From contig NZ_PJME01000005.1 in NCBI RefSeq assembly GCF_002954775.1, positions 348,450 through 412,449 on the forward strand: DNA of 64,000 bases. The letters run 5' to 3'. Source of the stretch: Streptomyces geranii (GTDB lineage Bacteria > Actinomycetota > Actinomycetes > Streptomycetales > Streptomycetaceae). Numbering within the stretch: position 1 is the stretch's first letter; each line of letters starts with the position of its first letter. The notes under the pieces were generated by a model. It saw nothing but the letters and a program-made list of their open reading frames with translations, searched no databases and was not told the origin of the DNA. Below, one piece after another: positions 34,662-43,172 of this stretch. A program made the position numbers and the translations under genes.

Positions 34662-35143
34662 CCGTCAAGCCCAACGGGAAGCGCAGTGCCGGGTTGTTGC
34701 TGTTCCGGCGGGCCTCGCCCGATGCCGCGCCGGAGGTGCTGCTCGGGCACATGGGCGGGCCCTTCTTCGCCCGGCGCGATGCCGGGGCCTGGACGATTCC
34801 CAAGGGCGAGTACGTGGACGGCGAGACCGCCTGGGACGCCGCGCGCCGCGAGTTCGAGGAGGAGCTGGGACTGGCGCCGCCGGACGGCGAGCCGGTGCCG
34901 CTGGGGGACGTACTGCAGGCGGGCGGCAAGCTGGTCACCGCCTGGGCTGTCGAGGCCGATCTCGATCCCGCCGCCGTCGTGCCGGGCACCTTTCGGATGG
35001 AGTGGCCCCGGGGGTCCGGGCAGGAGCGGGAGTTCCCCGAGCTGGACCGGGTGCGATGGTTCACGCTGGACGAGGCACGGGCCGTGATCGTGACCGCGCA
35101 GACCGGGTTTCTGGACCGGCTGGCTGAGCACTCGGGGCACTGA
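34658..35143 (+). CDS. Nudix hydrolase coupled to DNA ligase
   Basis: 161 aa from ATG 34658, whose TGA overlap with the ligase stop suggests translational coupling. A perfect Nudix box runs from G50 to L72 (G-x5-E-x7-REFEEELGL), with E56, R64, E65, E68 and E69 as metal ligands. The start KRSAGLLLFRR and the length resemble the small Nudix enzymes annotated as 8-oxo-dGTP or dinucleotide-polyphosphate pyrophosphatases. It could clear adenylylated or oxidised nucleotides generated around ligation; this is inference. Length is normal. Confidence 0.9.
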   Translation: MTVKPNGKRSAGLLLFRRASPDAAPEVLLGHMGGPFFARRDAGAWTIPKGEYVDGETAWDAARREFEEELGLAPPDGEPVPLGDVLQAGGKLVTAWAVEADLDPAAVVPGTFRMEWPRGSGQEREFPELDRVRWFTLDEARAVIVTAQTGFLDRLAEHSGH

Positions 35144-35230
35144 GAGACCTCGCCGGTGGCCCGCGTACGCGTTGCGTGGGCCCTCGGCGCGCGGGAAGGT
35201 CGAAGGACAGCCCTCAAGCAGGAGGCCAGC

Positions 35231-36625
35231 ATGCCCATCGCGACGGTGAATCCGGCGAACGGCGAGACGATTCTGACGTACGAGGCCATGGGCGGCGAGG
35301 AGATCGAGCGCAGGCTCGCCACCGCCGAGGCCACCTTCCGTACGTATCGCACGACCGCCTTCGCCGAACGCGCCCGGCTGCTGCACCGGGCCGCCGACCT
35401 GCTCGACGAGGACCGGGACGACATCGCCAGGACCATGACGGTCGAGATGGGCAAGCCGGTGACGCAGGCCCGTGCGGAGGCCGCGAAGTGTGCGAAGGCG
35501 ATGCGCTGGTACGCCGAGCACGCCGAGGGGCTGCTCGCCGACGAGGAGCCCGCCGCCGCCGATGTGAAGGACTCCGGTGCCTCCCGGGTCCTGGTCCGTT
35601 ACCGTCCGCTGGGGCCGGTGCTCGCGGTGATGCCGTGGAACTTCCCGCTCTGGCAGGTGATCCGCTTCGCGGCGCCGGCCCTGATGGCGGGCAACGTGGG
35701 TCTGCTCAAGCACGCCTCGAACGTGCCGCAGACCGCCCTGTACCTGGAGGATCTCTTCCGCCGGGCAGGCTTCCCCGAGGGCTGCTTCCAGACCCTGCTG
35801 ATCGGCTCGGGCGCCGTCGAGGACGTGCTGCGCGACCCCCGCGTACGTGCGGCCACTCTCACCGGGAGCGAGCCCGCCGGGCGTGCGGTGGCGGCCGTCG
35901 CCGGGGACGAGGTCAAGAAGACGGTGCTGGAGCTGGGCGGCAGCGACCCCTTCGTCGTGCTGGCGTCCGCCGATGTCGAGCGGGCGGCGCAGGTCGCGGT
36001 GACTGCGCGTGTGCAGAACAACGGGCAGTCGTGCATCGCAGCCAAGCGGTTCATCGTCCACACGGACGTCTTCGACGCGTTCGCGGAACGCTTCGCGAAC
36101 GCCATGGCCGAGCTGAGGGTCGGCGATCCGCTGGCCGAGGACACCCAGGTCGGCCCGATCGCGACCGAACAGGGCCGGACCGAGCTGGAGGAGCTGGTCG
36201 ATGAGGCCGTGGAGAGCGGCGCCACGGTGCTGTGCGGTGGCGAACGCCCCGAGGGGCTCACGGACCACGGCTGGTACTACGCGCCGACCGTCCTCACCGA
36301 CATCACACCCGAGATGCGCATCCACCAGGAGGAGACCTTCGGCCCGGTCGCGACCCTGTACCGGGCGGCCGACCTGGAGGATGCGTTGGCAATCGCCAAC
36401 GACACCCCCTTCGGGCTCAGCTCGAACGTATGGACCCAGGACGAGGCCGAGGTGGACCGGTTCGTACGGGATCTCGACGCGGGCGGTGTCTTCGTCAACG
36501 GCATGACCGCGTCCCACCCGGCGTTCCCGTTCGGCGGGGTCAAGCGGTCCGGGTACGGGCGGGAGCTGTCGGGGCACGGAATCCGCGAGTTCTGCAACAT
36601 CACGACGGTATGGCACGGAGCGTGA
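35231..36625 (+). CDS. Succinate-semialdehyde dehydrogenase-type aldehyde dehydrogenase
   Basis: 464 aa. The start is ATG at 35231 with AGGAGG directly upstream. ALDH superfamily: PWNFPLWQV (residues 135-143), general base E234 in LELGGSDP, nucleophile C268 in NNGQSCIAAKRF, and EETFGPV in the C-terminal half. The TGSEPAGRAV loop and overall pattern match NAD(P)-dependent succinate-semialdehyde dehydrogenases of the GabD2 kind. It would oxidise succinic semialdehyde to succinate (4-aminobutyrate breakdown), though other aldehydes are possible. No aminotransferase partner adjoins. Confidence 0.88.
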   Translation: MPIATVNPANGETILTYEAMGGEEIERRLATAEATFRTYRTTAFAERARLLHRAADLLDEDRDDIARTMTVEMGKPVTQARAEAAKCAKAMRWYAEHAEGLLADEEPAAADVKDSGASRVLVRYRPLGPVLAVMPWNFPLWQVIRFAAPALMAGNVGLLKHASNVPQTALYLEDLFRRAGFPEGCFQTLLIGSGAVEDVLRDPRVRAATLTGSEPAGRAVAAVAGDEVKKTVLELGGSDPFVVLASADVERAAQVAVTARVQNNGQSCIAAKRFIVHTDVFDAFAERFANAMAELRVGDPLAEDTQVGPIATEQGRTELEELVDEAVESGATVLCGGERPEGLTDHGWYYAPTVLTDITPEMRIHQEETFGPVATLYRAADLEDALAIANDTPFGLSSNVWTQDEAEVDRFVRDLDAGGVFVNGMTASHPAFPFGGVKRSGYGRELSGHGIREFCNITTVWHGA

Positions 36626-36637
36626 GCGTTCCGCGGC

Positions 36638-36643
36638 TACGAT
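36638..36643 (+). promoter_or_regulatory. -10 element giving a leaderless mRNA for the 36651 gene
   Basis: TACGAT ends 7 nt before the GTG start at 36651 and no ribosome binding site is visible. No clear -35 hexamer. Confidence 0.4.
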
Positions 36644-36650
36644 CCCCCCT

Positions 36651-36890
36651 GTGAACCGCGAAGTGACTCTGCCTCTGATCGTCGACGACCGCGGCACGTT
36701 GCAGGTGGCCGCCTCCGACGTCAGCAAACTGCTGCGCACGGTCGGAGGCCGCTGGCTGCACCTGGTGGAGGCGGGCCAGGACGGCCTCGACGAGGACACC
36801 GTGGCCGCCCTCACCATCGAACTGGCCAAATTGGCCGACCGAATCGACGTGGCCTGCATCGCCCACAGCAGTGGCGGCGCGTCCGGGTAG
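36651..36890 (+). CDS. Small conserved Streptomyces protein (DUF6213-like)
   Basis: 79 aa, GTG start at 36651. Soluble and acidic, with the conserved-looking core VGGRWLHLVEAGQDGLDEDTVAALTIELAKLA. It resembles a short protein family widespread in Streptomyces (DUF6213, from memory). No catalytic motif. It follows the aldehyde dehydrogenase by 25 bp but probably has its own leaderless transcript. Function unknown. Confidence 0.75.
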   Translation: MNREVTLPLIVDDRGTLQVAASDVSKLLRTVGGRWLHLVEAGQDGLDEDTVAALTIELAKLADRIDVACIAHSSGGASG

Positions 36891-36913
36891 GGGGCGAGCG
36901 GACCGGCCTGCTT

Positions 36914-36957
36914 TAGGGGCGCGGGGAACTGCGCGACAAGCCACGACGCACCCGCAG
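36914..36957 (+). repeat. Dispersed GGGGCGCGGGG repeat, copy B (short form)
   Basis: TAGGGGCGCGGGGAACTGCG, then CGACAAGCC and a trailing CGCACCCGCAG. It lies in the gap between two convergent genes and is almost identical to the left part of copy E at 45543. Confidence 0.75.
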
Positions 36958-36985
36958 CCCGAGACGCACCGCACCCCCAACGGCG

Positions 36986-38212
36986 CTACCGGATCGGCAT
37001 CCCCGACAAGGTCCGAGCAATCACCAACCGCTGGATCTCACTCGTACCCTCAAAAATCGTGTAGATGGCCGCATCCCTGTGCATGCGCTCCACCGGGTAC
37101 TCGCGCGTGTAGCCATTACCGCCGAGTATCTGAATCGCCTGCCCAGTGACCTTCTTCGCCGTCTCGCTGGCGAACAGCTTCGACATCGACCCCTCCGCCG
37201 CCGTGAACGGCTTCCCGTTGATCGCCATCCACGACGCCCGCCACGTCAGCAGCCGCGCCGCGTCGATGGACGTACGCATGTCGGCGAGCTGGAAGGCGAT
37301 CCCCTGGTTGTCGATGATCGGGCGCCCGAACTGCTCCCGGGTCTTGGCGTAGTCGAGGGCGACCTCGTACGCGGCACGGGCGGTGCCGACCGCCATCGCG
37401 GCCACGGCGGGCCGACTCGCCTCGAACGTCGCCATCGCCGCGTTCTTCACGCGCTCGCCGCCGGACTTCGCCCGCTCGCGGGCCCGGGCGAGGCGCTCGT
37501 CGAGCTTCTGCTTGCCGCCGAGGAGGCAGGAGCCGGGGATGCGGACGTTCTCCAGGACGACCTCGGCGGTGTGCGAGGCGCGGATGCCGTGCTTCTTGAA
37601 CTTCTGGCCCTGGGACAGGCCGGGCGTGTTCGGCGGGACGATGAAGGAGGCGTGGCCCTTGGAGCCGAGGTCGGCGTCGACGACGGCCACGACGACGTGG
37701 ACGTTGGCTATGCCGCCGTTGGTCGCCCAGGTCTTCGTGCCGTTGAGGACCCACTCGTCCTTGGCCTCGTCGTACACGGCACGGGTGCGCATGGAGGCGA
37801 CGTCGGAGCCGGCGTCGGGCTCGGAGGAGCAGAAGGCGGCGACCTTGACGTCGTTCGCGTCGCCGTACATCTGGGGGATCCAGGTGCCGATCTGCTCCTC
37901 GGTGCCGTTGGCGAGGACGCCCACGGCGGCGAGGCCAGTGCCGACGATGGAGAGGGCTATGCCCGCGTCGCCCCAGAACAGTTCCTCCATGGCCATCGGG
38001 ATGCCGAGGCCGGTGGGGTCGAAGTACTGCTGGGCGTAGAAGTCCAGGGAGTAGATGCCGACCTTCGCGGCCTCCTGGATGACCGGCCAGGGGGTCTCCT
38101 CGCGCTCGTCCCATTCGGCGGCGGCGGGCCGGATCACATCGGCGGCGAACCCGTGGAGCCAGTCGCGAACCTCCTTCTGTTCGTCGTTGAGCTCCATGGT
38201 GAATTCGGCCAT
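36986..38212 (-). CDS. Acyl-CoA dehydrogenase
   Basis: 408 aa complete enzyme. The start is ATG at 38212, with GGAGGGG just upstream. Motifs: [29 protein letters not shown] (FAD binding), [41 protein letters not shown] and the catalytic Glu at about E388 in [14 protein letters not shown] 30-residue Lys/Arg-rich insertion ([19 protein letters not shown], about 242-260) is unusual but common in actinobacterial members. It is probably a fatty acyl-CoA beta-oxidation enzyme. It is divergent from a TetR regulator, with palindromes in the shared promoter region. Confidence 0.93.
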   Translation of the reverse strand: MAEFTMELNDEQKEVRDWLHGFAADVIRPAAAEWDEREETPWPVIQEAAKVGIYSLDFYAQQYFDPTGLGIPMAMEELFWGDAGIALSIVGTGLAAVGVLANGTEEQIGTWIPQMYGDANDVKVAAFCSSEPDAGSDVASMRTRAVYDEAKDEWVLNGTKTWATNGGIANVHVVVAVVDADLGSKGHASFIVPPNTPGLSQGQKFKKHGIRASHTAEVVLENVRIPGSCLLGGKQKLDERLARARERAKSGGERVKNAAMATFEASRPAVAAMAVGTARAAYEVALDYAKTREQFGRPIIDNQGIAFQLADMRTSIDAARLLTWRASWMAINGKPFTAAEGSMSKLFASETAKKVTGQAIQILGGNGYTREYPVERMHRDAAIYTIFEGTSEIQRLVIARTLSGMPIR

Positions 38213-38237
38213 GACCCCTCCAGTGCTGCACTAGCAT

Positions 38238-38274
38238 GTTACCTACGGTAACTGGAGTCTGTTACCCGTCGGTA
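38238..38274. promoter_or_regulatory. Two TetR-type operator candidates between acyl-CoA dehydrogenase and tetR
   Basis: GTTACC-tac-GGTAAC (38238-38252) is a perfect inverted repeat; a second related site, GTTACC-cgtc-GGTA (38261-38274), lies 23 bp further on. Both sit in the 172-bp divergent promoter region, the usual place for a TetR autoregulatory site. Confidence 0.6.
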
Positions 38275-38384
38275 GGAAAAGTCAACTCCCGGACCACGGT
38301 CGGCAGCCCGTTCGATGGGCATGCACCGATGAGTGTTAGTTTGCGCAGGCGTCACCGATATCAGCACGGGGTGGGGAGAAAACC

Positions 38385-39029
38385 ATGGAATCCACGCAGC
38401 AGAACGATCAGCAGCGGTCCGCCGACCGCCGCCGGCGCGAGCTGCTGGAGGCCGCGGACCGGGTGGTACTGCGTGACGGGCCCGGCGCCTCGATGAACGC
38501 CATCGCCGCCGAGGCGGGCATCACCAAGCCGATCCTCTACCGGCACTTCGGCGACAAGGGCGGACTCTACGCCGCCCTGGCCAAGCGGCACACCGACGCC
38601 CTGCTCAACTCCCTGCGGGCCGCGCTGGACGCGCCCGCGGAGCGGCGTGAGCGGGTGGAGGCCACGCTGGACGCCTACCTCGCGGCGATCGAGGCGCGGC
38701 CTCAGGTGTACCGGTTCCTGATGCATCCCGCCGACGCGGGGTCGCCCGGGGATCCCGGGTTCGATGTGGGGAAGCACTCGTTGCCGTTGCTGCGGCTGAT
38801 GGGCGAGGAGTTGGCTCAGGTGATCGAGGACCGGCTTGATCTTGGGCCGGGGAGTCAGCAGTTGGCTCGGGTGTGGGGGCACGGGATCGTCGGGATGATG
38901 CATGCGGCGGGGGATTGGTGGCTTGGGGAACGGCCTTGTTCTCGGGCTGAGTTGGTGCGGAGTTTGGCTGATTTGCTGTGGGGACGGTTGGCTGCCGCCG
39001 GGGATCGCATCGGTGGGCCGGGGTTCTGA
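38385..39029 (+). CDS. TetR-family transcriptional regulator
   Basis: 214 aa. The start is ATG at 38385, with GGGGAG upstream. TetR helix-turn-helix (LLEAADRVVLRDGPGASMNAIAAEAGITKPILYRHFGDK, about residues 20-58) and an all-alpha ligand domain with conserved Trp/His positions (HAAGDWWLG). It is divergent from the acyl-CoA dehydrogenase gene and probably represses it until an acyl-CoA is bound. From about residue 115 the codon usage shifts from C-ending to G/T-ending codons (GTT, GCT, TTG, GAT), continuing to repeat copy C. Confidence 0.9.
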   Translation: MESTQQNDQQRSADRRRRELLEAADRVVLRDGPGASMNAIAAEAGITKPILYRHFGDKGGLYAALAKRHTDALLNSLRAALDAPAERRERVEATLDAYLAAIEARPQVYRFLMHPADAGSPGDPGFDVGKHSLPLLRLMGEELAQVIEDRLDLGPGSQQLARVWGHGIVGMMHAAGDWWLGERPCSRAELVRSLADLLWGRLAAAGDRIGGPGF

Positions 39030-39044
39030 GGGGTTGTGTTTTGA

Positions 39045-39111
39045 CTGCGGGTGCGTGGGGGCTTGTCGCGCCCCGCGGCGGAGCCGCAAATGTCACAGCC
39101 CCGCGCCCCTA
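39045..39111 (-). repeat. Dispersed GGGGCGCGGGG repeat, copy C (long form)
   Basis: Minus-strand reading: TAGGGGCGCGGGGCTG, variable segment, GCGGCTCCGCCGCG, then CCACGCACCCGCAG. It matches copy A closely. Its first three bases are the TAG stop codon of the peptide deformylase gene. Confidence 0.78.
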
Positions 39112-39663
39112 GGTAAGCTCCCCGGCCCGGTACCAATTTGCTCGGGTTGCTTTCCGCATCAGCCTGCTGTGGCGCCAGCCGCTCAGCCTGTCCGCGTAGA
39201 CGCCGCCCTCAAGATGATCCATCTCGTGCTGGAGGCATCTTGCGAAGAAGCCCGTGCCCGTCACCCGTACCGGGTCGCCCGTCGTCGTGAAGCCCTCGAC
39301 CGTCGCCTCGTCGTACCGTTCCGTGCCCGCCTCCAGGCCCGGGAGGGACAGGCAGCCCTCGGGGCCGCGCAGGAGCAGGCCTTCCGCCGTCACCAGGCGG
39401 GGGTTGACCACGTGGCCGACGTGGCGGGTCTCCTCGTCGTCGGGGCAGTCGTATACGAAGACCCGCAGGGAGCGGCCGATCTGGTTCGCGGCGAGGCCCG
39501 CTCCCTGGGCCGCGTACATCGTCGCGAACATGTCCTCGACCAGCGCGGCGAGTTCGGCGTCGAAGTGTGTGACTTCCGCGCAGGGGGTGTGCAGAACGGG
39601 GTCGCCGAGCAGTGTCAGAGGGCGGACGCGCCCCCGCGTACCCGGGATGGAGCCTTGTCGCAT
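39109..39663 (-). CDS. def: Peptide deformylase
   Basis: 184 aa from ATG 39663. It removes the formyl group from the N-terminal methionine of new proteins. All three metal and active-site motifs are present: GAGLAANQIG (residues 54-63), EGCLSLPG (C104 as metal ligand) and QHEMDHLEG (H146, E147, H150). A start at 39687 would add eight residues; neither has a convincing ribosome site. The stop codon is TAG and belongs to the adjoining repeat copy C. It is convergent with the TetR gene. Streptomyces usually have several deformylase copies; this is likely an extra one. Confidence 0.93.
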   Translation of the reverse strand: MRQGSIPGTRGRVRPLTLLGDPVLHTPCAEVTHFDAELAALVEDMFATMYAAQGAGLAANQIGRSLRVFVYDCPDDEETRHVGHVVNPRLVTAEGLLLRGPEGCLSLPGLEAGTERYDEATVEGFTTTGDPVRVTGTGFFARCLQHEMDHLEGGVYADRLSGWRHSRLMRKATRANWYRAGELT

Positions 39664-39810
39664 GGCCGCAAGGGTACGGTCACCCATGTCGCGCGGGCGC
39701 CGTGGTGGTGCCGCGATGCGGGTCCGGTGTACGGATCTCGATAGGCTGAGGCCCACACCACGTGGCCGGAGGCACAGGCGCGGCGCGTACGCAAGGAGGA
39801 TCGAGATCTG

Positions 39811-41049
39811 ATGGCAGGCAACTCGGACCCGCTCACTCCGCGGGCCAAGCTGGCCGTGACGGCCGGCAAGGCCGTTGCGGCGGCATCGCGTGCGGCAGGG
39901 CGCGGCAGCGGATCGGTGATCGGCGGCAAGGTAGCCCTCAAACTCGACCCCGACCTCCTCGCCCGGCTCGCCCAGCACCTGGACGTCATCCTGGTCTCGG
40001 CCACCAACGGCAAGACCACGACCACGCGGCTCATCGCGGAGGCCCTGCGCGCCGCCGGGCCGGTCGTGTCGAACGCCCTGGGCGCCAACATGCCCGCCGG
40101 TATCACCTCGGCGCTCGCGGGCGGCTCGGACGCGAAGTTCGGGGTCATCGAGGTCGACGAGAAGTACCTCGCCGGTGTCGCCCGCGACACCGACCCCAAG
40201 TGCATCGCGCTGCTGAACCTCTCCCGCGACCAGCTCGACCGCGCCGCCGAGACGCGCATGCTCGCCGAGAACTGGCGTGAGGGGCTGGCCGGCAGCAAGG
40301 CCGTCGTCGTCGCCAACGCGGACGACCCGCTCGTCGTGTGGGCCGCGTCCTCCTCCCCCAACGTGATCTGGGTCGCCGCCGGGCAGATGTGGAAGGACGA
40401 CGCCTGGTCCTGCCCGTCCTGCGGTGGCGTGATGCAGCGCCCCGGCGACGACTGGTTCTGCGGTCAGTGCGGTTTCCGCCGCCCGACGCCGAGTTGGGCG
40501 CTCTCCGGCGACCACGTCATCGACCCGCACGGGTCGGCCTGGCCGATCCACCTCCAGCTGCCGGGTCGGGCCAACAAGTCCAACGCCGCCGCCTCCGCAG
40601 CCGTGGCCGCCGTGTTCGGCGTACCGCCGCAGGTCGGTCTGGAGCGCATGTACCAGGTCCAGGCGGTGGCCGGGCGGTACGACGTCGTGCAGTTCATGCA
40701 GCGCGATCTACGACTGCTGCTGGCCAAGAACCCGGCCGGCTGGCTGGAGACGTTCTCGCTGATCGACCCGCCGCCGACCCCGGTCATCCTCTCGGTGAAC
40801 GCGCGGGGCGCCGACGGCACCGACACCTCCTGGCTATGGGACGTCGACTACACGCAGCTCACCGGGCACCCGATCTTCGTCATCGGCGACCGCAAGCTCG
40901 ACCTCGCGGTCCGGCTCGAAGTGGCCAACCAGCACTTCCAGGTCTGCGAGAACGCCGACCAGGCCGTGCAGCTGGCGCCGCCCGGCCGGATCGAGGTCAT
41001 CGCGAACTACACCGCCTTCCAGGATCTGCGCCGCCGCGTCGGCAACTGA
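39811..41049 (+). CDS. murT: Lipid II isoglutaminyl synthase, MurT subunit
   Basis: 412 aa. Mur-ligase-type ATPase: P-loop ATNGKTTTT (residues 64-72) and central domain with LNLSRDQLDRAAE. It carries the four-cysteine zinc ribbon characteristic of MurT (C201-x2-C204, C217-x2-C220) and a C-terminal DUF1727 domain (VILSVNARGADGTDTSWLWD). AAGGAGGA precedes the ATG. With GatD, 37 bp downstream, it amidates the alpha-carboxyl of D-Glu in lipid II to D-isoglutamine, needed for cross-linking. Confidence 0.96.
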   Translation: MAGNSDPLTPRAKLAVTAGKAVAAASRAAGRGSGSVIGGKVALKLDPDLLARLAQHLDVILVSATNGKTTTTRLIAEALRAAGPVVSNALGANMPAGITSALAGGSDAKFGVIEVDEKYLAGVARDTDPKCIALLNLSRDQLDRAAETRMLAENWREGLAGSKAVVVANADDPLVVWAASSSPNVIWVAAGQMWKDDAWSCPSCGGVMQRPGDDWFCGQCGFRRPTPSWALSGDHVIDPHGSAWPIHLQLPGRANKSNAAASAAVAAVFGVPPQVGLERMYQVQAVAGRYDVVQFMQRDLRLLLAKNPAGWLETFSLIDPPPTPVILSVNARGADGTDTSWLWDVDYTQLTGHPIFVIGDRKLDLAVRLEVANQHFQVCENADQAVQLAPPGRIEVIANYTAFQDLRRRVGN

Positions 41050-41086
41050 CGACTGCCGCCAACCGACCACTGAGGACGATCACTTC

Positions 41087-41818
41087 ATGAGCGACAACCA
41101 GCTGCGTCTGGTGTGGATCTACCCGGACCTGCTCAGCACGTACGGCGACCAGGGCAACGCGCTCGTCGTGGAGCGCCGGGCCCGGCAGCGCGGCCTCGAC
41201 GTGGCACGGCTCGACGTGCGCAGCGACCAGCCGATCCCCACCTCCGGCGACATCTATCTGATCGGCGGCGGCGAGGACCGGCCGCAGCGGCTCGCGGCGG
41301 AACGTTTGCGCCGCGACGGCGGACTGCACCGGGCCGTGGGCAACGGCGCGATCGTGTTCTCCGTGTGCGCCGGGTACCAGATCCTCGGCCACGAGTTCAT
41401 CAACGACCTCGGTCAGCGCGAGCCCGGCCTCGGGCTGCTCGACGTGGTCTCGGTGCGCGGCGAGGGCGAGCGGTGCGTGGGCGACGTGCTCGGGGACATC
41501 GACGCGCGGCTCGGCCTGCCGCCGCTGACCGGCTTCGAGAACCACCAGGGCGTCACCCACCTCGGTCCCACCGCCCGCCCCTTCGCCAAGGTGCGGCTCG
41601 GCAAGGGCAACGGCACGGGGGACGGCACGGAGGGCGCGTACAACGACACGGTCTTCGGTACGTACATGCACGGGCCCGTACTGGCCCGTAACCCGTTGAT
41701 CGCGGACCTGCTGCTGAAGCTGGCCCTCGACGTCAACGCGCTGCCGCCGACCGACGACCGCTGGTACGAGGCGCTGCGCAACGAGCGGATCAGCGCGGCC
41801 CAGCAGCAGCCCGCCTGA
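41087..41818 (+). CDS. gatD: Lipid II isoglutaminyl synthase, glutamine amidotransferase subunit GatD
   Basis: 243 aa CobB/CobQ-type class I glutaminase. The nucleophile C94 is in FSVCAGYQILG and the catalytic His is H195 in GTYMHGPVLARNP. The N-terminus has YPDLLSTYGDQGN, as in other GatD proteins. It supplies ammonia to MurT. The operon order murT-gatD is conserved in Gram-positive bacteria. Length is normal. Confidence 0.96.
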   Translation: MSDNQLRLVWIYPDLLSTYGDQGNALVVERRARQRGLDVARLDVRSDQPIPTSGDIYLIGGGEDRPQRLAAERLRRDGGLHRAVGNGAIVFSVCAGYQILGHEFINDLGQREPGLGLLDVVSVRGEGERCVGDVLGDIDARLGLPPLTGFENHQGVTHLGPTARPFAKVRLGKGNGTGDGTEGAYNDTVFGTYMHGPVLARNPLIADLLLKLALDVNALPPTDDRWYEALRNERISAAQQQPA

Positions 41819-42029
41819 CCCCTGCCGGCCCTCGGGCGCCCACTGTCCGTACACCTGCCGTGCGGGTGCGCTTCACCAGCCCGTCTGACGGGGCATCCGC
41901 ACAGGTGAGCGCGGTTGTCCAGCACGCGGACGGGTGCTACGGCCCGGGACCCCGCCGCCGGTATGGTGGCGGGGATCGAGCCGGACAGCGTGGTCCGGTC
42001 CCGGCCCACGTGGAGAAGGTTTTCGGGCG

Positions 42030-43055
42030 ATGCGCATTGGTGTCCTGACGTCCGGCGGCGACTGCCCCGGCCTGAACGCCGTCATCCGGTCCGTCGTGCA
42101 CCGTGCCGTCGTGGACCACGGTGACGAGGTCATCGGCTTCCGGGACGGCTGGAAGGGCCTCCTGGAGTGCGACTACCTCAAGCTCGACCTCGACGCGGTG
42201 AGCGGCATCCTCGCTCGCGGCGGCACCATCCTCGGCTCCTCCCGGGTCCGCCCCGAGCATTTGCGGGACGGCGTCGAGCGGGCCAAGGGGCACGTCGCCG
42301 AGCTGGGGCTCGACGCGATCATCCCGATCGGCGGTGAGGGCACCCTCAAGGCGGCCCGGCTGCTGTCCGACAACGGCCTGCCGATAGTCGGTGTCCCCAA
42401 GACCATCGACAACGACATCGCGGTCACGGACGTGACCTTCGGCTTCGACACGGCCGTCGGGGTCGCCACGGAGGCCCTGGACCGGCTGAAGACCACCGCC
42501 GAGTCCCACCAGCGCGTCCTGATCGTCGAGGTCATGGGCCGCCACACCGGCTGGATCGCCCTGCACTCCGGCATGGCCGCCGGCGCCCACGCCATCGTCG
42601 TCCCCGAACGCCCCTTCGACATCGAGGAGTTGGCCGCACGCGTCGGCGAACGCTTCGAGGCGGGCAAGCGGTTCGCGATCGTCGTCGCGGCCGAGGGCGC
42701 GAAGCCTCGCGCGGGGTCGATGGACTTCGACGAGGGCGGCAAGGACGTGTACGGGCACGAGCGCTTCGCCGGGATCGCGCGGCAGCTCTCCCTTGAGCTG
42801 GAGGAGCGACTCGGGAAGGAGGCGCGGCCGGTGATTCTGGGGCATGTGCAGCGGGGTGGGACGCCTACGGCTTACGACCGGGTGCTGGCCACTCGGTTCG
42901 GGTGGCATGCGGTGGAGGCGGTTCATCGGGGGGAGTTCGGGCGGATGACGGCGCTTCGGGGGACGGACATCGTGATGGTGTCGTTGGCCGAGGCTGTCGA
43001 GACGTTGAAGACGGTTCCTGAGGCTCGGTATGCGGAAGCTGAGTGTGTGCTTTAG
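42030..43055 (+). CDS. pfkA: 6-phosphofructokinase
   Basis: 341 aa from ATG 42030 (GGAGAAGG upstream). It phosphorylates fructose 6-phosphate. Motifs: GVLTSGGDCPGLNA, PIGGEGTLKAA, PKTIDNDI (active-site Asp pair), MGRHTGWIA and the C-terminal GHVQRGGTPTAYDR. The Gly in GGEGT, where PPi-dependent enzymes have Asp, favours ATP as donor, while PKTIDND (Lys rather than Gly) places it in the actinobacterial group that includes PPi enzymes. From about residue 265 codon use becomes G/T-rich up to the repeat downstream. Confidence 0.95.
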   Translation: MRIGVLTSGGDCPGLNAVIRSVVHRAVVDHGDEVIGFRDGWKGLLECDYLKLDLDAVSGILARGGTILGSSRVRPEHLRDGVERAKGHVAELGLDAIIPIGGEGTLKAARLLSDNGLPIVGVPKTIDNDIAVTDVTFGFDTAVGVATEALDRLKTTAESHQRVLIVEVMGRHTGWIALHSGMAAGAHAIVVPERPFDIEELAARVGERFEAGKRFAIVVAAEGAKPRAGSMDFDEGGKDVYGHERFAGIARQLSLELEERLGKEARPVILGHVQRGGTPTAYDRVLATRFGWHAVEAVHRGEFGRMTALRGTDIVMVSLAEAVETLKTVPEARYAEAECVL

Positions 43056-43076
43056 CCGTTGACCGTTGTTCTTCGG

Positions 43077-43121
43077 GTGCGGGTTCGCTGTGGCTGGTCG
43101 CGCAGTTCCCCGCGCCCCTAA
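43077..43121 (-). repeat. Dispersed GGGGCGCGGGG repeat, copy D (short form)
   Basis: Minus-strand reading: TAGGGGCGCGGGGAACTGCG, CGACCAGCCACAGCG, then an imperfect ACCCGCA. It lies between pfkA and the CtaG-like gene, in opposite orientation to both. Confidence 0.72.
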
Positions 43122-43172
43122 AAACCTTCCCCCGGTCGGAGCCGTCATCGGGGGCGGTTCTACTCTGGGGGG

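Noticed and set aside
39663..39687. Eight-residue longer start for peptide deformylase
   Set aside because: In frame but without a ribosome site; the shorter form begins at the point where homologues I recall begin. Not decisive.
41925..41970. TATGGT within a CCCCGCC/GGCGGGG hairpin before pfkA as promoter or terminator
   Set aside because: No -35 hexamer at the right distance and the hairpin is short; left unassigned.
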